Shown in pieces: positions 1 to 9,592 of a DNA stretch of 64,000 bases. The position numbers and the translations under genes were made by a program. Within the stretch, counting starts at the first letter, position 1. Each line of letters begins with the position of its first letter. The DNA comes from Devosia indica. Its GTDB lineage: Bacteria; Pseudomonadota; Alphaproteobacteria; Rhizobiales; Devosiaceae. The DNA lies in the NCBI RefSeq assembly GCF_003056405.1, contig NZ_PYVZ01000004.1:248001-312000 (forward strand), read 5' to 3'. The notes below the pieces were generated by a model. It ran no database searches and was not told the origin of the DNA. It was given only the letters and a program-made list of their open reading frames with translations.

Positions 1-83
1 GTTACGGGGTGCGCAAATACAAGGAAAGCTCGCTCTATCTCGGTGTGAGGCGGCGTGCGCCCGGTGACGATGCTGCATCCTGA
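1..83 (+). CDS. C-terminal end of an unidentified protein (partial)
   Basis: An open frame enters at the left edge (frame beginning at base 3) and stops with TGA at 81-83. The visible tail reads [18 protein letters not shown] and then a short acidic end. It overlaps the GTG start of the next gene by 29 bases, as tightly packed operons do. Too little is present to name the protein. In related genomes I recall a membrane protein or a CDP-alcohol phosphatidyltransferase in this place, which is only a guess. It could also be non-coding. Confidence 0.35.
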   Translation, partial: YGVRKYKESSLYLGVRRRAPGDDAAS

Positions 84-798
84 TCATGGACCGCGGCAAT
101 TGCCGCTCGATCTGGGACATGAACCCTCCCATTCCGAGGACGATTTCCTGGTTGGAGCGGGCAATGCAATGGCGCATGCCCGCATCCTTGCCTGGCCGCA
201 TTGGCCTGATGGTGTGACCCTGCTGATCGGCCCGGCGGCGTCGGGCAAGTCGCATCTGGCCCGGATCTTTTGCGAACGCAGCAAGGCCGTGGTGGTGACA
301 CCTGCCACGATTGCCCAGATTGCCTCGGAGGTGGGGCAGGAAGCGCTGCTGGTCGAGGATGTCGATCGGCTAGGCTATGACGAGCACCATCTGTTTCATC
401 TGCTCAATCAAGCAATGCGCGGCTCCAGAACGCTGCTGCTGACCGCGCGCGAAGAGGTTGCGCACTGGCCGCTGCGGACCGATGATGTGCGCTCCCGGGT
501 TCGTCGCGCCGCTGTATTCCGGCTCGAAGTCAGTGACGACATTGAGTTGTCACAGATGTTCGTGAAATTGTTCGGGGATCGGCAAATCAAAGTCGACCCC
601 AAGGTGATCGGCTATGTCGTGCCGCGCATGGAGCGCAGTTCCGAAGAAGCCGCTACCCTTGTCGAGCTTATGGACAAGCTGGCCCTTGCCAAAGGGTCGG
701 CTATTACTCGCACAATAGCGTCGGAAGCCCTGGCGCTGCGTCAACAGGCGCACGGGCTGGACCGGCAACAGGATTGGGACGCTGAGACCGATGAATGA
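55..798 (+). CDS. hdaA: HdaA, DnaA-related regulator of replication initiation
   Basis: 247-residue AAA+ protein of the Hda/HdaA family, which with the DNA-loaded beta clamp stimulates ATP hydrolysis by DnaA and prevents re-initiation. The N-terminus carries QLPLDL (residues 15-20), the expected clamp-binding motif. A P-loop GPAASGKS lies at about residues 59-66 and a Walker B-like LLVEDVD near residue 100. Length fits the family (about 220-250). The GTG at 55 follows a GAGG at 46-49. ATG at 70 is an alternative start that keeps the clamp motif. The stop overlaps the ppk start (ATG at 791), so the two are probably co-transcribed, as is usual in Rhizobiales. Confidence 0.85.
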   Translation: MRPVTMLHPDHGPRQLPLDLGHEPSHSEDDFLVGAGNAMAHARILAWPHWPDGVTLLIGPAASGKSHLARIFCERSKAVVVTPATIAQIASEVGQEALLVEDVDRLGYDEHHLFHLLNQAMRGSRTLLLTAREEVAHWPLRTDDVRSRVRRAAVFRLEVSDDIELSQMFVKLFGDRQIKVDPKVIGYVVPRMERSSEEAATLVELMDKLALAKGSAITRTIASEALALRQQAHGLDRQQDWDAETDE

Positions 799-2956
799 AA
801 TAAGCGAAATTCCCGAGGCCGAGGGTTCGGTGCCGGATGTCGAGGCGCTTCGCACCAGCCCGGCGCGTTTCGTCAATCGCGAGGTCAGTTGGCTCCAATT
901 CAACATGCGGGTTCTGGAAGAGGCCGGCAACGAGGCCCATCCGCTGCTCGAGCGGCTGCGTTTCGTCTCGATCTCGGCAAACAATTTGGACGAATTCTAC
1001 ATGGTGCGCGTGGCAGGCCTGAAAGGGCAGATCCGTGCGGGCATGACCAAGCAGAGCGCCGATGGATTGTCCCCGGCCGAGCAGCTTGAAGAGATCGCGA
1101 CGCTTACCCAGCACCTGCAACTCGAACAGCAGGATCATTGGAAAGAGCTGCGTGAAGAACTGTTTGCGCAGAATGTGGTGATCCACGAGGCCGATGATCT
1201 GACCAATGACCAGATCGCCTATCTGCAAAAACTGTTCCGCGAGGAGATTTTCCCGGTCCTCACGCCGATCGCGGTCGACCCGGCGCATCCCTTCCCGTTC
1301 ATCCCCAATCTTGGCCTTGCCCTGGCCTTCGAATTGAGGCGCCCCAATAGCGATCAGCCACTCACTGCCCTGGTCCGCATTCCGAGCAATCTAGACCGGT
1401 TCATCAACCTGCCAAGCGGACTGGTTTCCGAAGGGCGATCTGAAGTTGTGACCATCGACACCTTGGTCAAGCTGTTCTTTCACAAGATGTTTCCGGGCCA
1501 TGAGGTGATTGGCTCCGGCACCTTCCGGGTCATTCGCGACAGCGAAATAGAAATTGATGACGAGGCTGCCGATCTGGTGGTCGAGTTCGAGAGTGCGCTG
1601 CGCCAGCGCCGCCGTGGTCAGGTCATTCGCCTGGAGATCGAGCGTTCAATGCCGCGCGCGCTCAAGCGGCAGATCGGTGAGCAGCTTGGTGTCAAGGAAG
1701 CCGATGTGTTTGAGGTGCATGGCTTTCTGGGTCTGGCCGATGCGCGCAAGATCTGCGACGTGGATCGCCCGGACCTGAAGTTTACGCCTTATCTGGCGCG
1801 CTTTCCGGAGCGTATTCGCGATTACAACGGCGACAATTTTGCTGCCATTCGCGCCAAGGACATCCTGGTGCACCATCCGTTCGAGAGTTTCGATGTGGTC
1901 GCGCAATTCCTGATGCAGGCGGCGCGGGATCCCGACGTCGTTGCGATCAAGCAGACGCTCTACCGCACGTCGTCGGACAGTCCCATCGTCAAGGCCCTGG
2001 TTCTGGCGGCCGAGGCTGGCAAGTCGGTGACATGCCTGGTCGAGCTCAAGGCGCGGTTCGATGAAGAGGCCAATATTCGCTGGGCGCGCGACCTGGAGCG
2101 GGCAGGGGCCCAGGTGGTGTTCGGATTTGTCGAGCTCAAGACGCACGCCAAACTGAGCCAGGTTGTCCGGCGCGAAAAGGGCAAGCTGGTCAGCTACTGC
2201 CATATTGGCACGGGCAATTATCACCCAATTACGGCCAAGATTTATACGGATCTGAGCTATTTCACGATCGATCCGGCGATCACGCGCGATGTGGCACGGG
2301 TGTTCAACTTCATTACCGGCTATGCGCGGCCGACCGAGCTGGAAACCATCGCCGTTTCACCGGTCAATCTACGTCAGACGCTGATTGACAATATTGCCCA
2401 TGAGATCGATTTGGCCCGCAACGGCCAGCCGGCCTCGATTCTGTTGAAGATGAACTCGCTGGTTGATCCGCAGGTGATCGACGCGCTCTACGACGCCAGC
2501 CAGGCGGGCGTGAAGGTGGACCTGATCGTGCGCGGTATTTGCTGCCTGAGGCCCGGAATCCCCGGGTTCTCGGACAATATCCGGGTCAAGTCGGTGGTCG
2601 GACGATTCCTTGAGCACAGTCGCATCTATTGCTTTGGCAATGGCGAGACCATGCCGTCACCAAGGGCCAAGGTCTATATTTCCTCGGCCGACATCATGGG
2701 ACGCAATCTGGACGGCCGGGTGGAAACTCTGGTGCCAATCCTGAATGAAACGGTGCACAAGCAGATTCTGGATCGCATTCTGGTTGCCTATCTCAAGGAC
2801 AACCAGCAGAGCTGGGAAGTGCTTCCCGATGGGAGCTCACATCGTATAAGGGTGGGCGAGGGCGAAGAACCCTTCAACGCCCACGACTACTTCATGACCA
2901 ATCCTTCCCTGTCCGGCCGTGGCAGTGCGGGCGAGGCGGAGAGCGACGAGGATTAA
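791..2956 (+). CDS. ppk: Polyphosphate kinase 1
   Basis: 721-residue PPK1, which reversibly polymerises the gamma-phosphate of ATP into polyphosphate. The N-terminal domain begins with the typical [20 protein letters not shown] and [15 protein letters not shown]. The autophosphorylated histidine is in [10 protein letters not shown] (about His471). The second conserved histidine is in [11 protein letters not shown] (about His609). Length is normal (about 690-730). It overlaps the hdaA end by eight bases and is followed at once by ppx, giving a synthesis-degradation pair for polyphosphate in one transcript. The strand-specific order hdaA-ppk-ppx-rnd-aspS is a known rhizobial arrangement. Confidence 0.96.
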   Translation: MNEISEIPEAEGSVPDVEALRTSPARFVNREVSWLQFNMRVLEEAGNEAHPLLERLRFVSISANNLDEFYMVRVAGLKGQIRAGMTKQSADGLSPAEQLEEIATLTQHLQLEQQDHWKELREELFAQNVVIHEADDLTNDQIAYLQKLFREEIFPVLTPIAVDPAHPFPFIPNLGLALAFELRRPNSDQPLTALVRIPSNLDRFINLPSGLVSEGRSEVVTIDTLVKLFFHKMFPGHEVIGSGTFRVIRDSEIEIDDEAADLVVEFESALRQRRRGQVIRLEIERSMPRALKRQIGEQLGVKEADVFEVHGFLGLADARKICDVDRPDLKFTPYLARFPERIRDYNGDNFAAIRAKDILVHHPFESFDVVAQFLMQAARDPDVVAIKQTLYRTSSDSPIVKALVLAAEAGKSVTCLVELKARFDEEANIRWARDLERAGAQVVFGFVELKTHAKLSQVVRREKGKLVSYCHIGTGNYHPITAKIYTDLSYFTIDPAITRDVARVFNFITGYARPTELETIAVSPVNLRQTLIDNIAHEIDLARNGQPASILLKMNSLVDPQVIDALYDASQAGVKVDLIVRGICCLRPGIPGFSDNIRVKSVVGRFLEHSRIYCFGNGETMPSPRAKVYISSADIMGRNLDGRVETLVPILNETVHKQILDRILVAYLKDNQQSWEVLPDGSSHRIRVGEGEEPFNAHDYFMTNPSLSGRGSAGEAESDED

Positions 2957-2957
2957 A

Positions 2958-4493
2958 TTGACTCAGTTCTGGGGCGTCGATGCCGATCCCACCGCACAAG
3001 GGCGCATCAAAGGCGCCCGGCCGGTAGCAGTCCTCGACATCGGCTCCAACTCGGTTCGCCTTGTGGTCTATGAGCGCCATGCGCGCGCGCTGACGCCGCT
3101 GTACAACGAAAAGTCCGCCTGCGCCCTTGGGCGCGGGATTGCGCAGAGCAAACGCCTTGCCGATGCCAATATGGACAAGGCCCTGGAAGCCATGAAACGC
3201 TTTGCGCTGGTGGCACGCATGATGCGGGTGGGCAAGGTCTATATCCTGGCAACGTCGGCGGTGCGCGATGCGGCCAACCGCGATTCGTTCGTCTCAGCCG
3301 TCGAAGCCATCATGGAAGCGCCGGTGCGCGTGCTCAGCGGCCAGGAAGAGGCCCACTATGCGGCCCTTGGCGTGGTGGCAGGCATCCCTGGCTTTGCCGG
3401 GGTGGTCGGCGATCTTGGCGGCGGCAGCCTTGAGCTTTCGGACATCGCCAACGGGCATGACACCAATGGCGAGAGTTTCGAGCTGGGTGTCATTCGCCTG
3501 CAGGATGATGCCGACGGATCGCCGAAGAAGGCGGCGGCCCTGGTGCAGGCCAGACTTGAAGGATCAATTCTCAAGGCGGCCCAAGATGGCGCGCAGTTCG
3601 CCGCAATTGGCGGTACGTGGCGTTCGTTGGCCAAGCTGCACCAAGCCATGTGCGATTACCCGTTGCATATGGTGCAGGACTATGTGGTTTCTGCCGATGA
3701 GATGATCCGGTTCTGCGAAGAGATCGTGGCTGCCGATGCCCTCAAGGGCTATCCGGGGGCGAGCAGTGTCAGCAGCTCACGCCGCGAATTGGTGCCGTTC
3801 GGCGCGGCAGTGCTGGCCGAGATCCTCAAGGCCGGGAAATTCAGCAGCGTCGTGTTTTCAGCGCTTGGCGTGCGCGAAGGCTATCTCTACGGCATGCTCG
3901 ATCAGCGCGAGCAGGAAATCGATCCACTCATTCAGGGTGCCGAGGAGCTGTCGGTGTTGCGGTCGCGGTCTCCGGCGCACGCCAATGATCTGGTCGAGTT
4001 CACCGCCCAGTATTTCACTGCCATAGGCGCCGAAGAAACGCCTGAAGAAGCGCGCCTGCGGGTGGTGTCGTGTCTTCTTGCCGATATCGGTTGGCGATCG
4101 CATCCCGATTACCGGGGGCCGCAAAGTGTGGATGCGGTGGCCTATGGCTCGTTGACCGGGGTGGACCATCCCGGCCGCTCGTTCCTGGCCCAGACCCTGG
4201 CAATCCGGTATGATGGGCTGAAATCCAAGGCCGCACAGGTTTTGGTGCCGCTGGGGTCCGACGCCCTGACGGCGCGGGCGCGCCTGATCGGGTCGATGAT
4301 GCGCGTGGCTTATCCGATGACGGCAGCGATGCCGGGCGTCTTGCCGCGCACGCGGTTCAGCCTGGATGATGACACGCTGGTCCTCAACCTGCCGGCGGAC
4401 TTCGCCTTTCTTAATGGCGATCACCTGCGGAACCGGCTTCGTCAATTTGCCGAAGGGGCCGGGCATGCCAAATGGCGCGTGGATGTGGGGTAG
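2958..4493 (+). CDS. ppx: Exopolyphosphatase / guanosine pentaphosphatase family (Ppx/GppA)
   Basis: About 511 residues. Releases phosphate from polyphosphate ends, or hydrolyses pppGpp, opposing the upstream kinase. The actin/Hsp70-like ATPase fold is visible in AVLDIGSNSVRLVVYE (phosphate 1 loop), ATSAVRDAANR, the catalytic-glutamate region VLSGQEEAHYAALG and the phosphate 2 loop VGDLGGGSLEL. I chose TTG at 2958, one base after the ppk stop, because GAGG lies at about 2948 and the reading LTQFWGVDADP leads straight into the domain. The same frame stays open upstream to 2919 inside ppk. The C-terminal extension after the phosphatase core is usual in alphaproteobacterial members. Confidence 0.92.
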   Translation: MTQFWGVDADPTAQGRIKGARPVAVLDIGSNSVRLVVYERHARALTPLYNEKSACALGRGIAQSKRLADANMDKALEAMKRFALVARMMRVGKVYILATSAVRDAANRDSFVSAVEAIMEAPVRVLSGQEEAHYAALGVVAGIPGFAGVVGDLGGGSLELSDIANGHDTNGESFELGVIRLQDDADGSPKKAAALVQARLEGSILKAAQDGAQFAAIGGTWRSLAKLHQAMCDYPLHMVQDYVVSADEMIRFCEEIVAADALKGYPGASSVSSSRRELVPFGAAVLAEILKAGKFSSVVFSALGVREGYLYGMLDQREQEIDPLIQGAEELSVLRSRSPAHANDLVEFTAQYFTAIGAEETPEEARLRVVSCLLADIGWRSHPDYRGPQSVDAVAYGSLTGVDHPGRSFLAQTLAIRYDGLKSKAAQVLVPLGSDALTARARLIGSMMRVAYPMTAAMPGVLPRTRFSLDDDTLVLNLPADFAFLNGDHLRNRLRQFAEGAGHAKWRVDVG

Positions 4494-4505
4494 GACGTCG
4501 GGGCG

Positions 4506-5675
4506 CTATTCGGCTGCCTCGGTCTGAGTTACAGCAAATTCAATGATGCCCTTGCGGGTCGCCACAAGGCCAATGCGGCCATGCTTGATGGCCAGTGCCT
4601 TTTCGCCAAACAGCTTTCGGCGCCAGCCCTTGAGCGCGGGGACATCGGCTTCATCATCGAGCACGAGCGCGTCGATTTCATCAGATGTGGCGATGATGCG
4701 GGCGGCGACGCCATGCTGCTCGGCTACGGCCTTCAGCAGCACCCGCACGAGATCGCCGATGGCGCCCTTGGGGGAGGGGCCGCGGTAACGTTCGGGCAGG
4801 CTGGGCAGGGCCGATTTGGGCATGGCATCGACCTGCTTGAGCAGGGCCATGATCTCTCCGGCTGCGGCGCTGCGGCCAAAGCCGCGCGGGACGGCGCGCA
4901 GCTTTTCGAAGGCATCGGGGGTCAGGGGCCGCTGGGTGGCCAGTTCACCCAGCACGTCATCCTTAAGAATGCGGCTGCGGGGCTGGTCGGTATCCTGGGC
5001 CTTTTGCTCGCGCCACTGCGCCAGCAGCTTGATGGCAGCAAGATCGCGCGGGCGATTGAATTTCATCTTGAGGCGGTTCCAGGCCTGTTCGGGCTGGACG
5101 ACATAGGTGTCGATGCTGCGCAGGGTGGTCATTTCGTCTTCGACCCAATCCCAGCGTCTCGTCGCTTCGACCTGCTTGCGCAGTTCGCGATAGATGTCGC
5201 GCAGCCAGGTGACGTCGGCGATGGCATAAGTGCGCTGCTTCTCCGAAAGCGGGCGGGCGGACCAGTCGGTAAAGCGCGAGGACTTGTCCAGCTCTACCTT
5301 GCAGATGGACCGGACCAGGCTGTCATAGGAGGCACTATCGCCAAAGCCGCAAACGCTGGCGGCAACCTGGGTGTCGAAGATGTTGTGTGGCACGGCGCCC
5401 GTCAGCTTGACGAATATCTCCACGTCCTGCCGCGCGGCGTGGAAGACCTTGGTGACATTGGGATTGGCCAAGAGCTCGAAGAATGGCGCCAGCTTGATAT
5501 CGGGCGCCAGCGGGTCGATCAGCACCGCCTCATCATCGGTGGCAACCTGGATCAGGCACAGACGGGGCCAATAGGTCGTTTCGCGCAGGAATTCCGTATC
5601 AACCGTCACAAATTCAAACTTGGAGGCGCGCTCGCAAAATTCGGCCAGCGCTTCTGTGGAAACTATCAGGTCCAT
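4506..5675 (-). CDS. rnd: Ribonuclease D
   Basis: 389-residue 3'-5' exoribonuclease for tRNA and stable-RNA maturation. The DEDDy exonuclease motifs are present: VTVDTEFLRETTYWP (Exo I), VFHAARQDVEIF (Exo II) and YAIADVTWLRDIY (Exo III, with Tyr and Asp). An HRDC-like domain occupies the middle third (KLLAQWREQKAQ and following). Length agrees with the family. It is convergent with ppx, with only 12 bases between the two stops and no clear terminator there. It is divergent from aspS. Confidence 0.93.
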   Translation of the reverse strand: MDLIVSTEALAEFCERASKFEFVTVDTEFLRETTYWPRLCLIQVATDDEAVLIDPLAPDIKLAPFFELLANPNVTKVFHAARQDVEIFVKLTGAVPHNIFDTQVAASVCGFGDSASYDSLVRSICKVELDKSSRFTDWSARPLSEKQRTYAIADVTWLRDIYRELRKQVEATRRWDWVEDEMTTLRSIDTYVVQPEQAWNRLKMKFNRPRDLAAIKLLAQWREQKAQDTDQPRSRILKDDVLGELATQRPLTPDAFEKLRAVPRGFGRSAAAGEIMALLKQVDAMPKSALPSLPERYRGPSPKGAIGDLVRVLLKAVAEQHGVAARIIATSDEIDALVLDDEADVPALKGWRRKLFGEKALAIKHGRIGLVATRKGIIEFAVTQTEAAE

Positions 5676-5860
5676 ACGTACTACCGTCTCAAATTCGTCA
5701 CTATTCTTCCTAGCAGGTGCGCTTGGTTAGCTCCACCTTGGATTTTTCTCGCGGTAAAGAGGCGTAGCGCGAAAGGTTCTCCCGCCTTGACAAGCGGGGC
5801 GCGCCATGCGCTTTTCCCGCCCGAGATTCCGGCCTTTATTCAGCAATTCCGAGACCTGAC
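5676..5860. promoter_or_regulatory. Divergent rnd/aspS intergenic region with possible aspS -35 element
   Basis: The 185-base gap separates the rnd start from the aspS ATG. It holds a consensus TTGACA at 5787-5792 on the aspS strand. The expected -10 position about 17 bases on (5810-5815) is GC-rich and has no good TATAAT match, so the promoter assignment is weak. No riboswitch or attenuator structure was recognised. Confidence 0.3.
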
Positions 5861-7651
5861 ATGACCCTTCATCGTTACCGTTCCCACACCTGTGGTGCTC
5901 TCACGGCAGACGATGCCGGCAATAATGTGCGCCTGTCCGGCTGGGTGCATCGCGTGCGCGACCATGGCGGGTTGCTGTTTATCGATCTGCGCGACCATTA
6001 CGGCATCACGCAATGCGTGATCGATCCGGATTCGGCAGCATTCGGCACGGCCGAAACCGTGCGTTCGGAATGGGTGCTGCGGATTGATGGCGAGGTGAAG
6101 CGGCGCGATGCGGCGGCGGTCAATCCCAACATTCCCACCGGCACGATCGAAGTGTTCATTCGCGAGATTGAAGTGCTGTCTGCCGCCAAGGAGCTGCCGC
6201 TGCCGGTCTTCGGCGAGGCCGAGTATCCCGAAGACATCCGTCTGCGCTACCGCTTCCTCGACCTGCGCCGCGAGACATTGCATGCCAATATCGTCAAGCG
6301 CACGAAGATCATTTCGGCCATGCGCGCGGGCATGGGCGAGGCGGGCTTTACCGAATTTTCGACGCCAATCCTGACCGCCTCCTCACCGGAGGGTGCGCGC
6401 GACTTTCTGGTGCCCAGCCGCATTCATCCGGGCAAGTTCTTTGCGCTGCCGCAGGCGCCGCAGCAGTACAAGCAGCTTCTGATGGTGGCCGGCTTCGACC
6501 GCTATTTCCAGGTGGCGCCGTGTTTCCGAGACGAAGACCCGCGTGCTGACCGCCTGCCGGGCGAGTTTTACCAGCTCGACCTGGAAATGAGCTTTGTGAC
6601 CCAGGAAGATATCTGGAACACGGTCGAACCGGTGATGACCGAGGTGTTCGAGAAGTTCGCCGACGGCAAGCCGGTGACCAAGGGCTGGCCGCGCATTCCC
6701 TATGCCGAGGCCATCCGGAAATATGGTTCGGACAAGCCGGATCTGCGCAACCCGATTGAAATCCAGCCCGTCACCGAGCACTTTGCCGGTTCCGGTTTCA
6801 AGGTATTTGCCAACCAGATCGAAACCGATCCCAAGGTCGAAGTCTGGGCGATTCCGGCCAAGAACAAGGCCGGTGCCGAGCCGATCGGACGGGCCTTCTG
6901 TGACCGCATGAACGCCTGGGCGCAGGGCGAAGGCCAGCCGGGGCTTGGCTATATCTTCTTCAAGGAAGGGCAGGGCTCTGGCCCCATCGCCAAGAATATC
7001 GGAGAGGAACGCACTGCCGCGCTCAAGGCGCAGCTCGGGCTAGAGGACGGCGATGCCGTCTTCTTCGTCGCGGGCCGACCGGAGAAGTTCTACAAGTTTG
7101 CCGGTGAGGCGCGGACCAAGGTTGCAACGGATCTGGACGTTGTCGACAAGGACCGGTTTGCGCTGTGCTGGATTGTCGACTTCCCCTTTTACGAGTGGGA
7201 CGAGGAAGAAAAGCGCGTGGACTTTGCGCATAATCCATTCTCGATGCCGCAGGGCGGCCTTGAGGCCCTCAATAGCGAGGACCCGCTCTCGCTCACGGCG
7301 TACCAGTACGATGCGGTCTGCAACGGGTTCGAGATTGCCTCTGGGTCGATCCGTAACCAGGAGCCGGACACGATGGTCAAGGCGTTCGAGCTGACCGGGA
7401 AGTCCCGTGAAGAGGTTGAAGAGCAGTTCGGCGGTCTTTACCGGGCCTTCCAGTATGGGGCGCCGCCGCATGGCGGGGCGGCCTTCGGCATCGACCGTAT
7501 TGTCATGCTTCTGTGCGGGGTGCAGAACCTGCGAGAGATCACGGCATTCCCGATGAACCAGCAGGCCGAAGACCTGCTGATGGGCGCGCCGAGTGCCGCT
7601 GAACCCAAGCAGCTTCGTGAATTGAGCCTTCGCCTTAACGTGCAAAGCTGA
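5861..7651 (+). CDS. aspS: Aspartyl-tRNA synthetase
   Basis: 596-residue class IIb aminoacyl-tRNA synthetase that charges tRNA-Asp. The bacterial-type architecture is complete. It has an N-terminal OB anticodon-binding domain ([26 protein letters not shown]), motif 2 around [19 protein letters not shown] and a bacterial GAD insertion domain in the middle. Motif 3 is near the end ([14 protein letters not shown]). Many alphaproteobacterial enzymes also charge tRNA-Asn. Whether this one does cannot be read from the window. A strong intrinsic terminator follows at 7681-7709. Confidence 0.97.
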   Translation: MTLHRYRSHTCGALTADDAGNNVRLSGWVHRVRDHGGLLFIDLRDHYGITQCVIDPDSAAFGTAETVRSEWVLRIDGEVKRRDAAAVNPNIPTGTIEVFIREIEVLSAAKELPLPVFGEAEYPEDIRLRYRFLDLRRETLHANIVKRTKIISAMRAGMGEAGFTEFSTPILTASSPEGARDFLVPSRIHPGKFFALPQAPQQYKQLLMVAGFDRYFQVAPCFRDEDPRADRLPGEFYQLDLEMSFVTQEDIWNTVEPVMTEVFEKFADGKPVTKGWPRIPYAEAIRKYGSDKPDLRNPIEIQPVTEHFAGSGFKVFANQIETDPKVEVWAIPAKNKAGAEPIGRAFCDRMNAWAQGEGQPGLGYIFFKEGQGSGPIAKNIGEERTAALKAQLGLEDGDAVFFVAGRPEKFYKFAGEARTKVATDLDVVDKDRFALCWIVDFPFYEWDEEEKRVDFAHNPFSMPQGGLEALNSEDPLSLTAYQYDAVCNGFEIASGSIRNQEPDTMVKAFELTGKSREEVEEQFGGLYRAFQYGAPPHGGAAFGIDRIVMLLCGVQNLREITAFPMNQQAEDLLMGAPSAAEPKQLRELSLRLNVQS

Positions 7652-7680
7652 TTGCACGCAGCGTCTGCTGACGGATTGCA

Positions 7681-7709
7681 GGGGTGGCCCAAGGCCGCCC
7701 CTTTTTTTT
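7681..7709 (+). terminator. Rho-independent terminator of aspS
   Basis: GGGGTGGCC, a three-base loop CAA, then GGCCGCCCC followed by eight T residues. The nine-pair stem contains one G-T wobble. It begins 29 bases after the aspS stop, so it ends that transcript before the EAL gene. Confidence 0.9.
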
Positions 7710-7742
7710 GCCTGCAACATGGTTAGCGCGAATTAACCAGCA

Positions 7743-7757
7743 TTAATGATCCGTTAA
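7743..7757 (+). promoter_or_regulatory. CtrA-type box upstream of the EAL gene
   Basis: TTAA, seven bases, TTAA (TTAATGATCCGTTAA) matches the alphaproteobacterial CtrA full-site consensus TTAA-N7-TTAA. A further TTAA lies just upstream at 7733-7736. The box is about 53 bases before the start of the c-di-GMP phosphodiesterase gene. The match is exact, but AT-rich intergenic DNA gives such motifs by chance at some rate. Confidence 0.5.
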
Positions 7758-7809
7758 ATCCTTACTTGCTAGCTAGGTAGGCAAGATTTTCCGGGTTCGG
7801 ATTCGCAGT

Positions 7810-9411
7810 GTGAAGTCGAAGTTCTCCCATGTCCTGATGCTATTGGGCGCCGTGCTGGCGTTTGTGCCCATTATTGCGGTGGACTACCTGCTGGATGCCT
7901 ATGTCCAGTATCGGGAAAAAGCCGAGGCGCAGCGGTATGTTGAGTCCATCAGCTCACACATAAATTCAAGTGCGATGGATGGCGTGGCAGCGCTTCGCCA
8001 GGTTATTGCGGCCAGTCCTTCGCTATGTACGGCAACCTTCGTGACCAATGCGCAGGAAGCCATTGAAGGCGGCCTCAATCTCAAGCAGTTCCTCGTCGAG
8101 AACCTCGACGGTGTGCAGTATTGCGACGCCTATGGCCGCGTGGTGGACTATTCGCCACTGTCCCAGCCCTTGCCGGTGCCTGGACTCACCGAGACGATGG
8201 CGGTGGTCAAGCTGGGTGAGATGGACATGCCGGCGCTCAAGCTTTCCCAGACCTTTGGAGAAACCCGGCGGGTTTCCACATTCGTACCGCTATTGGGGCA
8301 ATCGGAGAGCGCACTGAATGACACGCTGCCGGACGCGGCGATGATGCGTGTCACGCTGACCAACGGCCTTTCCATAGTCACGCTGGGCGACCCGACGGGT
8401 TTTGACCGGCGCCAGTCCAGCGCGGACTATATTAGTGCCCAGGGCTATGCGGGCCAGTTCCCGATCAAGGTAGAATATGCGCTGCCCTTCGCCATGGCGC
8501 GGTCGGGTTATGCCGATCTCGACGTGGCATTCACATTCATCGCCTGCCTTGCAAGCGCGGTATTCCTGATTCTCAATCTGAGCTATGTGCGCCGATCGCG
8601 CGTGCCCGCTTTCGATCTGGAACGCGCCATCGAGCGCAACGAGATCAAGCCCTATTATCAACCGGTCATCAATCTACGCACCGGCGAACTGGTGGGCTGC
8701 GAGGTGTTGTGCCGTTGGGAGAAGCGCAATGGGCAGGTGATACCGCCCGGCGCCTTCATCGACTATGCCGAGGTAACGGGCCTGGCCATCCCGATGACTG
8801 TCTCCCTGATGCAGCAGGTGCGGAACGATCTGGGCGATCTCTCCCGGACACTGCCGAACATGAAGATCTCGATCAATCTGTTCGAGGGCCATTTCCGCGA
8901 TGTCGGCATTGTCGAGGATGTGCAGGCGATTTTCGGGCAGTCGCCCATCAGCTTCCGGCAATTGGTGTTCGAAATTACCGAGCGGCGCCCGCTGACCAAT
9001 TCGATGACCACGACCAGCGTGATCTCCGGCCTGCATGCCCTGGGCGCGCGGCTGGCTATGGATGACGCAGGGACCGGGCACTCCAACCTGGCCTATCTGG
9101 CGACACTGGGCGTCGATGTCATCAAGATTGACCGCATCTTTGTGGACATGATCAAGCCGGGAACCACCCAGGTTCCGGTTCTGGATGGGCTGATCGCCAT
9201 GGCCAAGGACCTTGATTGCGAGATCGTGGCCGAAGGCGTGGAAACCGAGGAACAGGCGCTCTATCTGCGATCGCGCGGGGTGCTGCATGCGCAGGGCTAT
9301 ATCTTTGCGCCGGCGTTGAAAGTTGGCGCGTTCAAGGAATTGGCGCTGGCACTCAATTCGGCGTCCAATCCTCAGCCGCGGCTGGAAGTGGTGGCGTCGG
9401 CGGCGGCCTGA
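7810..9411 (+). CDS. Membrane-anchored EAL-domain c-di-GMP phosphodiesterase with periplasmic CSS-type sensor
   Basis: 533 residues. A first membrane segment (about 10-27, VLMLLGAVLAFVPIIAVDYL) is followed by a periplasmic sensor region containing two cysteines (PSLCTATF and VQYCDAYG). A second membrane segment (about 240-258) precedes the cytoplasmic EAL domain. This is the layout of CSS-motif/EAL proteins such as E. coli PdeC. The EAL signature reads EVL (about residue 298, GCEVLCRW). The other catalytic features remain: SINLFE, FEITER, MDDAGTGHSNL, VDVIKIDRIF and VAEGVETEEQA, so activity is likely. No GGDEF domain is present. Start is GTG at 7810. A CtrA-type box lies upstream, suggesting cell-cycle control. 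Confidence 0.85.
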   Translation: MKSKFSHVLMLLGAVLAFVPIIAVDYLLDAYVQYREKAEAQRYVESISSHINSSAMDGVAALRQVIAASPSLCTATFVTNAQEAIEGGLNLKQFLVENLDGVQYCDAYGRVVDYSPLSQPLPVPGLTETMAVVKLGEMDMPALKLSQTFGETRRVSTFVPLLGQSESALNDTLPDAAMMRVTLTNGLSIVTLGDPTGFDRRQSSADYISAQGYAGQFPIKVEYALPFAMARSGYADLDVAFTFIACLASAVFLILNLSYVRRSRVPAFDLERAIERNEIKPYYQPVINLRTGELVGCEVLCRWEKRNGQVIPPGAFIDYAEVTGLAIPMTVSLMQQVRNDLGDLSRTLPNMKISINLFEGHFRDVGIVEDVQAIFGQSPISFRQLVFEITERRPLTNSMTTTSVISGLHALGARLAMDDAGTGHSNLAYLATLGVDVIKIDRIFVDMIKPGTTQVPVLDGLIAMAKDLDCEIVAEGVETEEQALYLRSRGVLHAQGYIFAPALKVGAFKELALALNSASNPQPRLEVVASAAA

Positions 9412-9592
9412 TCGTCGGAGCAGTCCCGCGTCAATCAACCCCAAGCTGTCGTATCTCTGTCAGCACAACGCTGAAGCTTCCACGTCCGCCGCATTTTTGC
9501 CGCCGACTCGACGCCTTGGGCTTTTCCAGCCTTTTCAATCCTTGTGATTGATGGCACCAACGCGGCCAATGGGCTTGCCGGGAGAGAGTTTC

